A stretch of 64,000 bases of DNA, taken from contig OY856188.1 in NCBI GenBank assembly GCA_963693315.1, positions 185,539,487 to 185,603,486 of the forward strand. Reading direction: 5' to 3'. This document shows, piece by piece, positions 8,665 through 19,317 of the stretch. The notes beneath the pieces were generated by a model that saw nothing but the letters and a program-made list of their open reading frames with translations, was not told where the DNA came from and searched no databases. The number at the start of each line of letters is the position of its first letter. Position 1 is the stretch's first letter. The stretch is from Diogma glabrata (taxonomy: Eukaryota > Arthropoda > Insecta > Diptera > Cylindrotomidae). The position numbers and the translations under genes were made by a program.

Positions 8665-11322
8665 TTAAGCGGTAGTAAAGCTAATTGCATTTATTAATTC
8701 ATTTTCAATACAATTTAATTTATTTATATATCTATCATTAGCTTCTCTAGCAACTACATTGACAAGCTTTATATTTAATTCGTTGTGCAGTCTTAAAGTG
8801 CTATAACGTCTAGGGCGTTTATATATAGTTTTTAGAAATTTGTTTTGAATAATTTGAAATTTCTTTTTATGACACAAAGCAATATCCCACCAAATTGGTG
8901 CACCATAAAGTATGATATTAAGAATCACACACTTGTAAATTAGTGTCTTATTATGACTATTCAGTTTACTATTTCTGTTGAGTAGAGGATATAGACTTTT
9001 GAACAGTGCATTACATTTTTGTTGTATTTGAGTGACGTGTGTCTTAAATGTTAATGATTTATCCAAATAAATTCCTAAATATTTAGTTGAAGGTTTCCAT
9101 TCCAAAGAAGAGTTTTGAATCAGAAAGGGTTGTTGTGGAAGTTTACGGGATGCTCTGCACCTAGTAAAATAAATAGCTTCACATTTTGATATGTTAATAC
9201 TAAGTTTCCAGTTTTTAAAAAATTCGAGAATTTTAGTGAGGTACAATTGAAGCTTATTGATAATAGATACCGCCAGCTCATCTGACACAAATATTGCAGT
9301 GTCATCAGCAAATAATGATAATTTACATTCACTATCTCTTGGAATATCATTGATGAATAAACAAAAAAGCAAAGGACTCAATACGGCACCTTGAGGAACC
9401 CCAGCTGGAATGCTAAGTATAGAGGACATGGAATCAAAAATCTGGACAAAAAATGTTCTATCAGTTAAGAACGATTTTATGATTTTAATTAAAAATATTG
9501 GAAATCCATATATAAATAATTTATAGCAGACTGCGTCTTGCCAAACTTTATCAAAGGCTCGTTCAAGGTCTAATAATATCATTCCAGTAGATTTTAGCGA
9601 AGATCTATTAGATTTAATATGGTTGACTACACGATGGATTTGATGAACTGTAGAGTGCCCAGATCTAAAACCAAATTGCTCGTTTATAATTATTTGATTG
9701 TCAGTTATGAACTCTTCCATTCTTCTTTTGATAATCTGCTCAAAGAGTTTTCCCAGTGTACAAAGAAGACTAATAGGTCTGTAGCTTGTAGCAAGAGTGG
9801 GGTCTTTGCCAGGCTTTAAAACAGGAGTAATTTTAGCTTTTTTCCATTGAATTGGGAAATAACCTAGCTTCAAGCAGCACTCGAACATTATCTTAAGAAA
9901 ATGGATTCCACTTTCAGGAAGATTTTTAAGTAAAATAAATGGAATATTATCTACACCTGGAGCTTTGAGCCTTGGAAGGAATTTCAAAATATCAGAAATT
10001 TCAGAAGGGCGAATTTCAGAAATTGGAGCATTGTTATCCAAATTATTGAAATTAGTGCAAAAGTCATTCACTTGTTCTTCAATTACAATATTGGAGTTTG
10101 GAATTTGATGAGCGTCAAGGAAGACATCAGCCAATACTTGTGCTTTTTCTGTATTTAAGAAAATTCGATTTCCAGTGTTGGGAGTAACTAATGGTGGAAT
10201 GGACTTGCGATGGTTTTTAAAATGTTTAGTTGTTTTCCAGAAGTTTCTTGAACCATTATCCAAGCATTCAAGCTTCGTTTGCCATTTTTGATTATAAAGA
10301 ATATTTATATGATATTTAATAATTCTATTTAGCAAGTTTATTGAGGTTTTAATGTGAGCAAGGCGACTTCTAAAGTAAGATCTTCTAAGCGAATTTCGGT
10401 GTCTGATAAAACTTAACACTTGATCAGATAATAACAATTTATCAGTTGGAAGAACAGGCACAAGCGGTACGGATAGATCACGAGCTGAAGAAATGGATGC
10501 TGTCAAAAAATCGACTGCAACGTTGACATCTGAAATAGTATGAATTGAACTTAAATTGAAATTTTCAATTTCAGATGAAATATGATTCTGATAAATGCTC
10601 CAATTAGCATTTTTATAGTTAAAGTATTTACGATGGCAATGATCTACTTGATTATTAAATACTATTGAACAGAGGACTGGCAGATGATCGGAGCAGAGTG
10701 CTTGAATGGTGTTAACTTCGGATATCAACTGAGGGTTGTTTGTTAAAAATATGTCAATAATACTAGGGACTCCAGCAGGACTATAGTGGGTAGGATCTTG
10801 GGGAGCGATAACAACACAATCAGAGTTAATAGAATAATCATATAAAGTTCGACCACCGCGGTTAGTTCTAGGACAAAACCAGTTAGGATGCTTACAATTT
10901 AAATCACCACCAATTAGGTAAGGAATATTACCACTACAAATTTTTATAAAATCATTTCTGAGATGCTCAGAATTCGAATATGAACAATATACAGAAAATA
11001 TTTTAAGTTGATTATTATCACTACTTATTATATTAATACCCAGGGATTCTATACAATTTAATTTAAGGTCAGGAAGAAGCGAATGTTTAATGCAATCTTT
11101 TATAAGAATACCAACACCACCCCTGCGAATATTTTCTCTATCATTACGATAAAATCGAAAATTAGGAATCGAAAATGAAATAGAAGGCTTTAAATGCGTT
11201 TCACTAATAAGTAATATATCAATATTAAAATTATCTAAAAACTGAATTACCTCAAATTTTTTATTTTTTATACCGTACGCGTTCCACACACAAATTTTTA
11301 AAGAATTATGGATAACAGACAT
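8665..11322 (-). CDS. Jockey-clade LINE ORF2: endonuclease plus reverse transcriptase
   Basis: The protein has 885 codons from the ATG at 11,322. The frame is open further upstream, but that part overlaps ORF1 and lacks homology. The endonuclease (about residues 1-220) shows LISETHLKP, GGDLNCKHPNW and SDHLPV. The RT (about 400-680) shows APGVDNIP, YRPISLLCTLGKLFE, FGFRSGHSTVHQ, LLDLERAFDKVWQ, GVPQGAVLSPLLF and the catalytic FADD box. The conserved post-RT block LNIILYGAPIWWDIA is also present. No stop or frameshift interrupts it, so the enzyme could be functional. The start is chosen because WNAYGI, the usual beginning of LINE endonucleases, follows within about 15 residues. Confidence 0.9.
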   Translation of the reverse strand: MSVIHNSLKICVWNAYGIKNKKFEVIQFLDNFNIDILLISETHLKPSISFSIPNFRFYRNDRENIRRGGVGILIKDCIKHSLLPDLKLNCIESLGINIISSDNNQLKIFSVYCSYSNSEHLRNDFIKICSGNIPYLIGGDLNCKHPNWFCPRTNRGGRTLYDYSINSDCVVIAPQDPTHYSPAGVPSIIDIFLTNNPQLISEVNTIQALCSDHLPVLCSIVFNNQVDHCHRKYFNYKNANWSIYQNHISSEIENFNLSSIHTISDVNVAVDFLTASISSARDLSVPLVPVLPTDKLLLSDQVLSFIRHRNSLRRSYFRSRLAHIKTSINLLNRIIKYHINILYNQKWQTKLECLDNGSRNFWKTTKHFKNHRKSIPPLVTPNTGNRIFLNTEKAQVLADVFLDAHQIPNSNIVIEEQVNDFCTNFNNLDNNAPISEIRPSEISDILKFLPRLKAPGVDNIPFILLKNLPESGIHFLKIMFECCLKLGYFPIQWKKAKITPVLKPGKDPTLATSYRPISLLCTLGKLFEQIIKRRMEEFITDNQIIINEQFGFRSGHSTVHQIHRVVNHIKSNRSSLKSTGMILLDLERAFDKVWQDAVCYKLFIYGFPIFLIKIIKSFLTDRTFFVQIFDSMSSILSIPAGVPQGAVLSPLLFCLFINDIPRDSECKLSLFADDTAIFVSDELAVSIINKLQLYLTKILEFFKNWKLSINISKCEAIYFTRCRASRKLPQQPFLIQNSSLEWKPSTKYLGIYLDKSLTFKTHVTQIQQKCNALFKSLYPLLNRNSKLNSHNKTLIYKCVILNIILYGAPIWWDIALCHKKKFQIIQNKFLKTIYKRPRRYSTLRLHNELNIKLVNVVAREANDRYINKLNCIENELINAISFTTA

Positions 11323-12562
11323 ATTTAATAGCAATATTAGCCATAACATCAAATTGTTCTTCTTTGGAATGGCACCCCCGAAGTCCTGAAACAAGTTCTT
11401 TGAGAATTTGTAATAACTCATGTGGTGCAAACAAATCACTTGTGCTATCTGAATTAATATTAATTGAATTTTCATGATTGATTGCATTTGTTTGAACCAC
11501 TGTACTGAACTGCATTTTTTTGTTAACAAAATTATTATTATTATTATTATTATTAAAATTTTTATTGTTGTTTTGATGAGGTATTGAAGGAAGAATAGGA
11601 AAATCCTGTTGTTGAAATGAAAACGTTGGTTGATTTGAAGGTCGACTCAACTTATTTTTTAGATTCAGATGATTTTTTATTTGAATGTATTTTTCTCTTT
11701 CTGGACAAATTATAGAGTTAGATGTATGATTTCCACTACAATTACAGCAAACATGTTTAGTAATATCGTTTTGTAAAGGACACTCCATATCATCAATATG
11801 TTCATCTCCACCACAGAAATTACATTTTGGCTTCATGTAGCATGTGTTCGCTCCATGACCATACATTTTACATTTATAACATTGGAGAGGACCTTTGCTG
11901 GTGGATCGACAAATTTCCCATCTGCACACTGTGTTATTAACAAATCTAATATTTTTTAATTGGTTCAGAGACATTGATCCCTTTTTGAAAGCAACAAAAT
12001 AAAGGGCATCTTCACTGTTTCGACGATATTTTTTAGGAATAGTTTTCCAAACATTAACAGGACTCAGGCCACTATTCTCGAGGCTTTTCTTAACTTCATT
12101 TGTATCCATATCATGGAGCCCACATAGTACAAATTTAACAAAACGATTTTCCTCAAGCGTATATGAGAACATACCATTGTTATGTTCTTTTAATTTAGTA
12201 AAAATTTTGTTATAGTCTGATAGGCTATATGTAAGTATTTTTATGCCAATTGACATTATTTGTATATTATATTTTGAAATATTTAGTTCCTTCATAGTTT
12301 TATGAATCTCCGTTGAGGAAGATTTTGTAATTATTGGAGGAATTTTTTCTACAGGTTTTCTAGAACTTTCACCATACGGAGAACTAGTTTGCGATGTTTT
12401 TGCATATTTTGATAAATTAACGTTAGGCGGTAAACCTGCATACCTGTTTACTGTTGGGATGTCACTCATTTTAATGCCTTGACTCATCTGTTTAATGCTG
12501 CTGAGCGAGCTCCTAGGGAGGCTACGCATCTGGCGACTTATAGTTCTTTTATTTGTGAGCAT
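11306..12562 (-). CDS. Jockey-clade LINE ORF1 (Gag-like, PRE/C2HC region and zinc knuckles)
   Basis: This is the nucleic-acid-binding partner of ORF2, of about 418 codons from the first ATG at 12,562; a later ATG near 12,470 is also possible. The middle part (about residues 100-220) resembles the region that precedes the knuckles in Jockey-type Gags. It is followed by CYKCKMYGHGANTC, CNFCGGDEHIDDMEC and a third CxxC unit. Near the C-terminus is an asparagine run encoded by an AAT/ATT microsatellite at about 11,528-11,570, which is likely to vary in length. The stop at 11,306 lies 17 bp inside ORF2, consistent with coupled translation. Confidence 0.85.
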   Translation of the reverse strand: MLTNKRTISRQMRSLPRSSLSSIKQMSQGIKMSDIPTVNRYAGLPPNVNLSKYAKTSQTSSPYGESSRKPVEKIPPIITKSSSTEIHKTMKELNISKYNIQIMSIGIKILTYSLSDYNKIFTKLKEHNNGMFSYTLEENRFVKFVLCGLHDMDTNEVKKSLENSGLSPVNVWKTIPKKYRRNSEDALYFVAFKKGSMSLNQLKNIRFVNNTVCRWEICRSTSKGPLQCYKCKMYGHGANTCYMKPKCNFCGGDEHIDDMECPLQNDITKHVCCNCSGNHTSNSIICPEREKYIQIKNHLNLKNKLSRPSNQPTFSFQQQDFPILPSIPHQNNNKNFNNNNNNNNFVNKKMQFSTVVQTNAINHENSININSDSTSDLFAPHELLQILKELVSGLRGCHSKEEQFDVMANIAIKYVCYP

Positions 12563-12740
12563 CCACACACAATAATCACAAAACAATCAATTTATATTTC
12601 AATGTTTAACTTTAATTTGATTTGAATTTATAACTAACAACAAATGCAAACAAAAAATAAAACACAGTTAGAAATTTTAATATTGAAAAAATTTGATTAT
12701 AACTTGATAATTTGATGTTTACTTCGCAAACACCGAATAT

Positions 12741-13311
12741 CGAATCATTTTATTTTATATCATACAAATTCTATGCACGCATGGAGGGATCAGTTTTTGT
12801 TGTTTGTAAATTTTTTTTCATTTTTGATCTACGGGTGTGACAACCCCGCTTACTCCAGTCCCTGCTATTGGCATACAAGTTAACCGTGAGATATCACATA
12901 CCACTGGCAATAGCAGTGAGATATCACTAGACACTAACCAAGGTGACATCTTAGGGGTGGTGGCGGATGAACTGTATTCAATCAACGGTTGAATCAATCT
13001 TAGCTGTGGAATATTCCTTGATGTTGTGACGCTATTGTTTCCTCGAGGAAACAAACCTTCATATAACTATAAGGCTCTAATCATCAAGAAAGACGGTGCG
13101 TCATAGAATCAGGGAATGTGCCACCGGCTGGATTATTGGCGAAGACACTTGTCTTTTGTTTCAGCAAATTTTTATAAAATATTTGCTGTTTACGTTTTAT
13201 TTTACTTTTATTGTCTTTATTCTATCATAAAATATTGGCCTATGTCATGTTTTGTCAGTGATAGGATTTGTTTAGTTATCCATTCTTTAACAAAAAATAT
13301 AAAAAAAAAGA
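12741..13311. other. Unassigned sequence sharing GGTGACATCTTAGGGGTG with 17,660
   Basis: No gene is recognised. About 12,850-12,970 resembles 17,600-17,700: AGATATC, then GGCAATAGCA, then CCAAGGTGACATCTTAGGGG. This is another dispersed repeat. A short CCTCGAGG palindrome lies near 13,040. Function unknown. Confidence 0.35.
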
Positions 13312-13560
13312 TTTACGTCCATCAACACCTTTCAACGTATGTTGTTGTGGAATCTTGGTCTTAAAGGGTTTTTATGTGTTGTTGTGACACATAATAGCTG
13401 CATTTCATGAAACCGTGTGATCCGGATCCGCTTAAGTTTTACAATCATGCAAAATCAGATCCAACTTTGTTTTTGGATCTCAGTTTGCATGTAAACCTTA
13501 AGCGGATCCGGTCCGGATCACACGGTTTCATGAAATGTAGCTATTGTAATTCCTACTACA
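13312..13560 (+). repeat. SR-A repeat, copy 2, split by a hairpin MITE
   Basis: It starts CGTCCATCAACACC and reads through GACACATA, then resumes as ATTGTAATTCCTAC after the inserted hairpin at 13,399-13,545. It leads directly into the CCGGAAGT family. Confidence 0.5.
13399..13545. mobile_element. 147-bp hairpin MITE inside SR-A
   Basis: The inverted arms begin AGCTGCATTTCATGAAACCG and end in its near-complement. They include GTGTGATCCGGATCCGCTTAAG and extend about 58 bp on each side. Comparison with uninterrupted SR-A copies shows it was inserted between GACACATA and ATTGTAATTCC, with a TA/AT dinucleotide at the junctions. No ORF is present. Confidence 0.7.
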
Positions 13561-13583
13561 CAACACATTTTATTAAAAATATA

Positions 13584-15420
13584 TTGCGACGCTGATGCAT
13601 AGGCTGACTTCACCACAGCTCTGGAAACATAGTGTGCTGGATATATAATGAGCTAATATCCATCAAACACTTTAATTGAAAGCTAACCAATGTTCTAGAC
13701 TTCGTAGTTCTAATTATAAAATTATTAAAGAGAGCAGTAGTATCCCAACAAACATAAATTCTGTTGTGGGAGAAAACGTAAAAAAAAAAACATTTAACCG
13801 GAAGTGACAAGCCGGATATTAGGATGCAGAACTGTTGTGAACCGTACTAAATGTTTATGTACCAAGATTCATCCAATTTGATTATCAGATAAAGAAGTTA
13901 TGGAGCTTCCAAAATAACAGGTGCGCGGTGGACCCCTACCACTTTGTTTACTATCGCTAAAAAACTAATCAGTTTCTTGCCATATATATTTGCGAATGTT
14001 GTATGTTGTATGGTTCCAACAAACATTGAAACAATAAACAGGTGTTCGGGAGGCCCCATACCACTTATCCCAATACTGTCCAAAAACTAATCAGTTCTTT
14101 GTCATTTAAGTCTCCACTTTTTCCAAAGTGCCATTAGAATTGATTAATGAATGAAGTCTGTATGCTCCCAACAGAATTTAAAAACAAAGTGTGAAAATTC
14201 AGCAGTTGTATGGTAGACCTCCCGCCACTTTGATCAATGTGTCCCAAAAGATGATAATTATCTTCTCACACTAATTGGACCCATTTCCATAAGTTTCATC
14301 ATAATCACTTTATTATTGTAGGCTGTAGTGTCCATAAACACACTGGAAAAAAATTGTAAATTTACCAAAAAAAATTTTTTACCGGAAGTTGGCACTATGC
14401 AGAACTATTGTGAACCGTACTAAATGCTAATGTACCAAGTTTCATACAATTCTATTATCAGGTACAGATGTTATTGAGCTTTCAAAAAAACAGGTGTATG
14501 GGACACCCCCCACCACTTTGTTCACTATCGCTCAAAAACTAATCAGTTCCGTGCCATACACGTTTGCATCTTTTTCCAAAGTGTCATCAAAATTCGTTCA
14601 CGAACGAATGCTGTGTGCTCCCAACAAACATTGAAAAAAGTGTGACACATTAAACAGGTGTTCGAGAGGACTCCCACCACTAATTCCAACATTGTCCAAA
14701 AACTAATAACTAGTTCTTTGTTAGTTAAGTCTCCATCTTTTTTCAAAGTGTCATTAAAATTGATTAATGAATGAAGTCTGTATGCTTTGCATGGTAGACC
14801 CCCTGCTACTTTGAACAATGTGTCCCAAAAGATGATAATTATCTTCTTACACTAATTGGAACCTTTTCCATAAGTTTCATCATAACCACTTCATTATTGT
14901 AGGCTGTAGTGTGCATAAAGACACTGATAAAACTTCAAAAAAAAATTTTTTACCGGAAGTTGGGACGCAGAACTATTGTGAACCGTACTAAATACTCATG
15001 TACCAAGTTTCATCCAATGCGATTATCAGGTACAGATGTTATAGAGCTTTCAAAAATACAGGTGCTCCAGGGACCCCACACCATTTTGTTCACTATCGCT
15101 CAAAAACTAATCAGTTAATTGTCATACAAGTCTGCATCTTTTTCCAAAGTGTCATCAAAATTCGTTCACGAATGAATGTTTTATGCTCCCAACGAACATA
15201 AAAACATTGTGTAAAAAATCACCTGTTGTATGGTGGACCCCCAACCCATTATCTACTGTATTCCAAAGCTGATCAAATCTTTCTCATGTTACTTGAAAAC
15301 TTTTACCAACTCTTCATGAAAATGGATCGGTAATTGTAGGCTACAGTATGGAAACACCTGGAAAAAAAACTTTTCAACCAGAAGTGACAAACCGAAAGTT
15401 GGTATGCAGAAATATTGGAA
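13584..15420 (+). repeat. CCGGAAGT-family repeat, copy B with tandem units of about 578 bp
   Basis: This is the most expanded copy. The motif ACCGGAAGT followed by GCAGAACT-TTGTGAACCGTACTAAAT recurs near 13,798, 14,374, 14,953 and 15,378, a spacing of about 577, 579 and 425 bp. Each large unit contains two or three weaker sub-units of about 190 bp built on CCACCACTTTG, AAAAACTAATCAGTTC, CAAAGTGTCAT and a TTCGTTCACGAA-like palindrome. The family starts at TTGCGACGCTGATGCATAGG near 13,584. No coding capacity is seen. Variable internal tandem arrays and a 3' hairpin in other copies suggest a Helitron/Helentron-like non-autonomous element, but this class is an inference. Confidence 0.7.
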
Positions 15421-15535
15421 ATTGTACTAGAAAGTCCAAAAGAGGCAGTCCAATTGGCAGTATGAACACAGCGGTGAATGAATTTTATTATTTAAATAAT
15501 TTTAATTGAATTTTTATTGATCGTGCAAAAAATGT

Positions 15536-15660
15536 AATAAGCATTTTGGGCATTAAGAGTATTGCCGATTTCGGATATATTAGAGATTTCGACTTCGTCT
15601 CGATCTCAAAACATATATCCTCAATCGGTAAAACACTCTTACTGCCCTTAATACTTAAAA
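15536..15660. repeat. Hairpin MITE-like element, about 125 bp
   Basis: Imperfect arms of about 34 bp begin GGGCATTAAGAGTATTGCCG and end in a near-complement (CGGTAAAACACTCTTACTGCCC). The centre reads TTTCGACTTCGTCTCGA, similar to the centre of the hairpin at 27,417-27,550, so the two may be related. Confidence 0.55.
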
Positions 15661-16786
15661 TAGGTCTGGGAAAAAAAATTTGTTTGGAAGGTTGATTGTT
15701 TTTGCTTGATCCAAGCTTGAGCTGTTTGAAAATGTAAAGCCTGGTCTAAACCCCTAAAGCCCATTAGCTTTTCATTACCCGAAAACCGTAGCAATATAAA
15801 TATATTTTATCAGTGTAGTATTTTTATAAATTCTCATTAAGTACCTTTCAAACAAACAAAATATTATTAAAATCGGTCAACCCGATCGAGTACAATTTTA
15901 AATTAATCTGCTTTTCTTAACAAATTTTGAGTCAATCTGTGTCAAAACTAGTGAAAAAATAAAAAACATATACGTACATTCATATTATTTTTTTTAATTA
16001 TTCTATCTACCGGTCACCGCAGTTTCAAGAAAATCGGAAATTGTCGGGTTCACGTCATCGGCGTCTTGATTCGATTTTTTATCTATACTACTTGTATACT
16101 AAGTGTGAAGTCGAAAAAATGTTCAAGTTCAGCGTCGGTGGTCCCCAGATCACGAATCATACCATAAACAGCTTAAAAGAAGCCTTTTACAAATTGCTAA
16201 ATTAAATTAAATTAATATTATTTTCTTATATATTTTAAATTCTAATATTATTTATTTTATCTTGTGTTACACATTCTTGGTTTATTACATTAAAATTATC
16301 TTTTTATAAACTAAATTTAAACTTTTTATTGTAATTTTTTATATTATTTTTAAATATTGTCTTTAATTTGTATTACTTTTAAATTTAAACTTTTTATTGT
16401 AATTTTTTATACTATTTTTTAAATATTGTCTTTAATTTGTATTACTTTTATAACTAGCATGTTATTGGAAATATTTCCGTTTGCTAGTACTTAAATTGAA
16501 ATAAATTGAAATAAATAATAAATAAATAATAAAAACCTCAAGCAATGTTTTTTGTGTCAATTTAGAAGAGAGATGACATTTAATATTGACATTTACATGA
16601 AACATTTATTTTTGTAGTGAAAACTTCTTTAGCCGCGTTATGAAATTTGGTATGGAGTAAAATTTGTATATTCGCGTCATCAAGATTTATATGCATTCTT
16701 GAAGAACAAAAATATATTTTTTAAATCATTTCTATATATCTATATTTTTTAAATTAAATTTATCTATCATTTCTTAACGTTTCAAA
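15661..16786. repeat. AT-rich DNA with a 68-bp tandem duplication (16,313-16,449)
   Basis: No gene is recognised. The unit starting AAATTTAAACTTTTTATTG occurs at 16,313-16,380 and again at 16,381-16,449 with only two or three differences, a recent local duplication. The rest is featureless AT-rich sequence. Confidence 0.5.
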
Positions 16787-16841
16787 TTGCGTTGTAGATA
16801 TCGTGCTCGACTGATGTTCTGTGATAGTGAGTTCAATTCCT
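16787..16841 (+). other. tRNA-like / SINE-head-like sequence
   Basis: The stretch GTGCTCGACTGATGTTC followed by GATAGTGAGTTCAATTCC resembles the anticodon-to-T-arm part of a tRNA-derived SINE, with GAGTTCAATTCC as a B-box-like sequence. The 3' side is interrupted by the palindrome at 16,842. It does not fold as a complete tRNA by eye. Confidence 0.25.
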
Positions 16842-16950
16842 GTACCCTATTTCACCAAACTTACAAATTTGTAATTTCATGCAAATTTTCACAAATTTTG
16901 TTAAAATTTGTATGAAATTACAAATTTGTAAGTTTGGTGAAATAGGGTAC
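16842..16950. mobile_element. 109-bp near-perfect palindrome, TA-flanked MITE
   Basis: The arms start CCCTATTTCACCAAACTTAC and end in the exact complement. They pair over nearly 48 bp, with only a short AT-rich centre. TA on both sides fits a Tc1/mariner-type target. It interrupts the tRNA-like sequence. Confidence 0.7.
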
Positions 16951-17700
16951 TGGTGTGGTAAATATTTTTTTATTGTTTTTTTTTTAATTTTTATTAAGTA
17001 CCATTAAAATTATTTTTTTTTATTCATGAATTCATAAAAATAATAAAAATTTCTTTATACGAATTTTAAAAAATTGATCTATCACGCAGTTTTTTAAAGT
17101 TATATTGCTACTGTTTTTTGCAATTTGCATTTTCGAGTCATCATGCTAAATAAATATTGAATGTATATAAAATTGAAAGTATGTCTGTTTGTCCTTTATG
17201 CATTAATACAGTAATCATCATGAAAATTTGGGATTTATTTAACTATCGTTTTAAACGGTAGTTTGGTTTGATCAATGTTTTTTTTGATGAACATAATTTT
17301 TATGAAATTAAAAATAACGTAAGAAAGATAATATAACCTAAAACAATTACATTTGTATATCAAAATTATATGTGTAGGAATTTAACTTGATGTTACAAAT
17401 TTTATCATCTTCACCAAATATGTTGTCAATTTGGAATTGTATGTAACATGTTTCTAAAATTAAGTGAAGACTTAATACTTGTAACTTGATACTTGATAAC
17501 ATCAATTATAACGATTTTAAGCTCACAATTACGAGACGGAAATTGCATAATTTCTATACAAAGAAGCATAGCTTATGTATGATTAAACATGGATGGCATG
17601 GATAACATATGAGTTATTTTGAGATATCGTATACCACAGGCAATAGCAATGCAATCTCATTAGCCAAGGTGATATCTTAGGGGTGCTGGTGGATGAAGTA
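16951..17700. other. AT-rich DNA without recognisable gene
   Basis: No motif-bearing frame is present. The end (about 17,600-17,700) resembles 12,850-12,970. Nothing else is visible. Confidence 0.35.
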
Positions 17701-17792
17701 GAAATTACAATGTGAATCACAACAACACATGAAAAACTTTCAAGAACAAGGAGCCACAACAACATGCTTTCTAAGGTGTTGATAGACGTAAA
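17701..17792 (-). repeat. SR-A repeat, copy 3
   Basis: A minus-strand copy: GAAATTACAATGTG, AATCACAACAACACAT, CCACAACAACATGC and AAGGTGTTGATAGACG are complements of the SR-A blocks seen at 13,312 and 29,286. Confidence 0.5.
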
Positions 17793-17801
17793 TTATTATA
17801 T

Positions 17802-19317
17802 GATATGTTTTGATTATTTTAAATATAAAAATGTATATAATAGTTGCTTGCATACTGATAGATGTGAAACCCAGAATAATTTTAATGATTTTAATTTAAA
17901 CATTCTAAAATTTTAATTTGCGATGCTACAATAATTGGAAGATACAAAAAAACACAGCTACTTCACAGATTTAAGTTTTCACTTCTGTCGGCAGTCCTTA
18001 ACACTGTCTTCTTTTTTTTTATTTGTTTAAGGTCTGATTAATATAAAGACTACAATACAACTTTATGTCAATTATTTTTTATATTTGCTGTGTGCGAAAA
18101 GACGAAATAAAGGCAGATGGCAATTATTAACTTTCGGAATTTTGGCTTTTGGAATTTATATTCACCATAATGAAACGTCAAAATTTGGTATACCTTTTTA
18201 GCATCATCAAATTATGACCATGGGTGCGTTTCGAAATTAACTATGGCTAACCGCGTTTAACTTTACTCTACCAAATGTCGTTCCATAACTAACCAAAAAG
18301 TTTTAATTCAATACTTGACGTCACTATTTTAACTATGACATTAGTGACATTGTTACCTTATGGTTAACCGTGGTTAATTTCGAAACGCACCCCAGAAGGC
18401 GGCATATCAAATTATGACAGAAAGAACAACAATTTATGACGACAGTCTTTTTAAGCGCTAAAGTAATATTTACATTAATATATACATTTAAAATATTTAT
18501 AATAGTAATAGATATAATAATAATACCGGCAAATATTTTTTATTTATGTTATTCATTATATTTTTTAAATTATTTATTTTTGTTCATGAGAAAATTGTTT
18601 CAATTCGCAGAACAAAATTAAACCTCAGTGTTGTCTACGAAGGTGGCGAAAAAAATGTACCTATTTTTGCTGACGTTTTATCATCTTTGTTATGCTGCGT
18701 TTTGATTTTAGTTATGAATTAATCAAACAAATTTGCCTTTTATTATGTATAGCGAATTGTAATTTTTTTGTTTCTTTTATAGAATAGAAAGAAAAAATCG
18801 ATTTTTAGGGTTCCGTATAATCCGTAATTTGAAAAAGTAAAAACGGAACCCTATTGGTGAGACTTCGGTATCCGTTCAAATTTCTAGTATTCTACATAAT
18901 CGATTTGATCCCAAACTAAAAGTTCTATTAACTTGAAATTTTCTAGTTATAAAATGTATTTGTCCACGCCTACTGAAAAATTTAAATATTTGTTTTTATC
19001 TGTATTTTATAGACATAGATAAGGAGATAGTAAAACAAAAGTTTTTTTTTGAGATATCGAGTTTGATTTAGAAAAGTCGAAAAAGATTGAACTATTTAAA
19101 AATTATTCAATAAATTATCGACTGCATAGTTTTTGAGTTATTACCAGTAACGTGTGTTTTTTATCCTGTCCCCTTCCCTTAACATAACATAAGCAAAAAA
19201 TTGAAAAAATTCAAGGTTATTAACGAAAACAAAGCGACTGCTATAGCATTATCAATTAAAATACTAATTGGAGGGGGTAAGAGTGAAAATTTTGAGTTAG
19301 TTTTGATCTTTACAAGT
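17802..19317 (+). repeat. Direct repeat DR1, copy 1 (uninterrupted)
   Basis: A 1.5-kb segment starting ATGTTTTGATTATTTTAAAT is repeated at 24,133-28,320 with only scattered differences. It contains a 171-bp hairpin MITE (18,222-18,392) and, near 18,807-18,865, a palindromic block GGGTTCCGTATAATCCG with AAAACGGAACCC. Copy 1 lacks the foldback insertion present in copy 2. It ends abruptly at about 19,317, where Gypsy sequence begins. No ORF with recognisable homology is present. Confidence 0.8.
18222..18392. mobile_element. 171-bp MITE with about 36-bp terminal inverted repeats
   Basis: It begins GGGTGCGTTTCGAAATTAAC and ends in the complement CGAAACGCACCC, with internal GGTTAAC palindromes. 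The copy in DR1 copy 2 is at 24,554-24,726 and has GGGG/CCCC ends. It predates the DR1 duplication because both copies carry it. Confidence 0.65.

Larger units (their letters stand above)
8413..12740 (-). mobile_element. Jockey-clade LINE, apparently full length with both ORFs open
   Basis: On the minus strand the order is a short leader (about 12,740-12,563), ORF1, ORF2, then about 230 bp of 3' UTR ending in an (ATT/TAA)n tail at 8,413-8,430. Both ORFs are uninterrupted. The ORFs overlap by 17 bp if ORF2 starts at 11,322. The 5' boundary is an estimate. TTTTATTTTATAT-like sequence flanks both sides, but a target duplication cannot be fixed in such AT-rich DNA. Confidence 0.8.
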
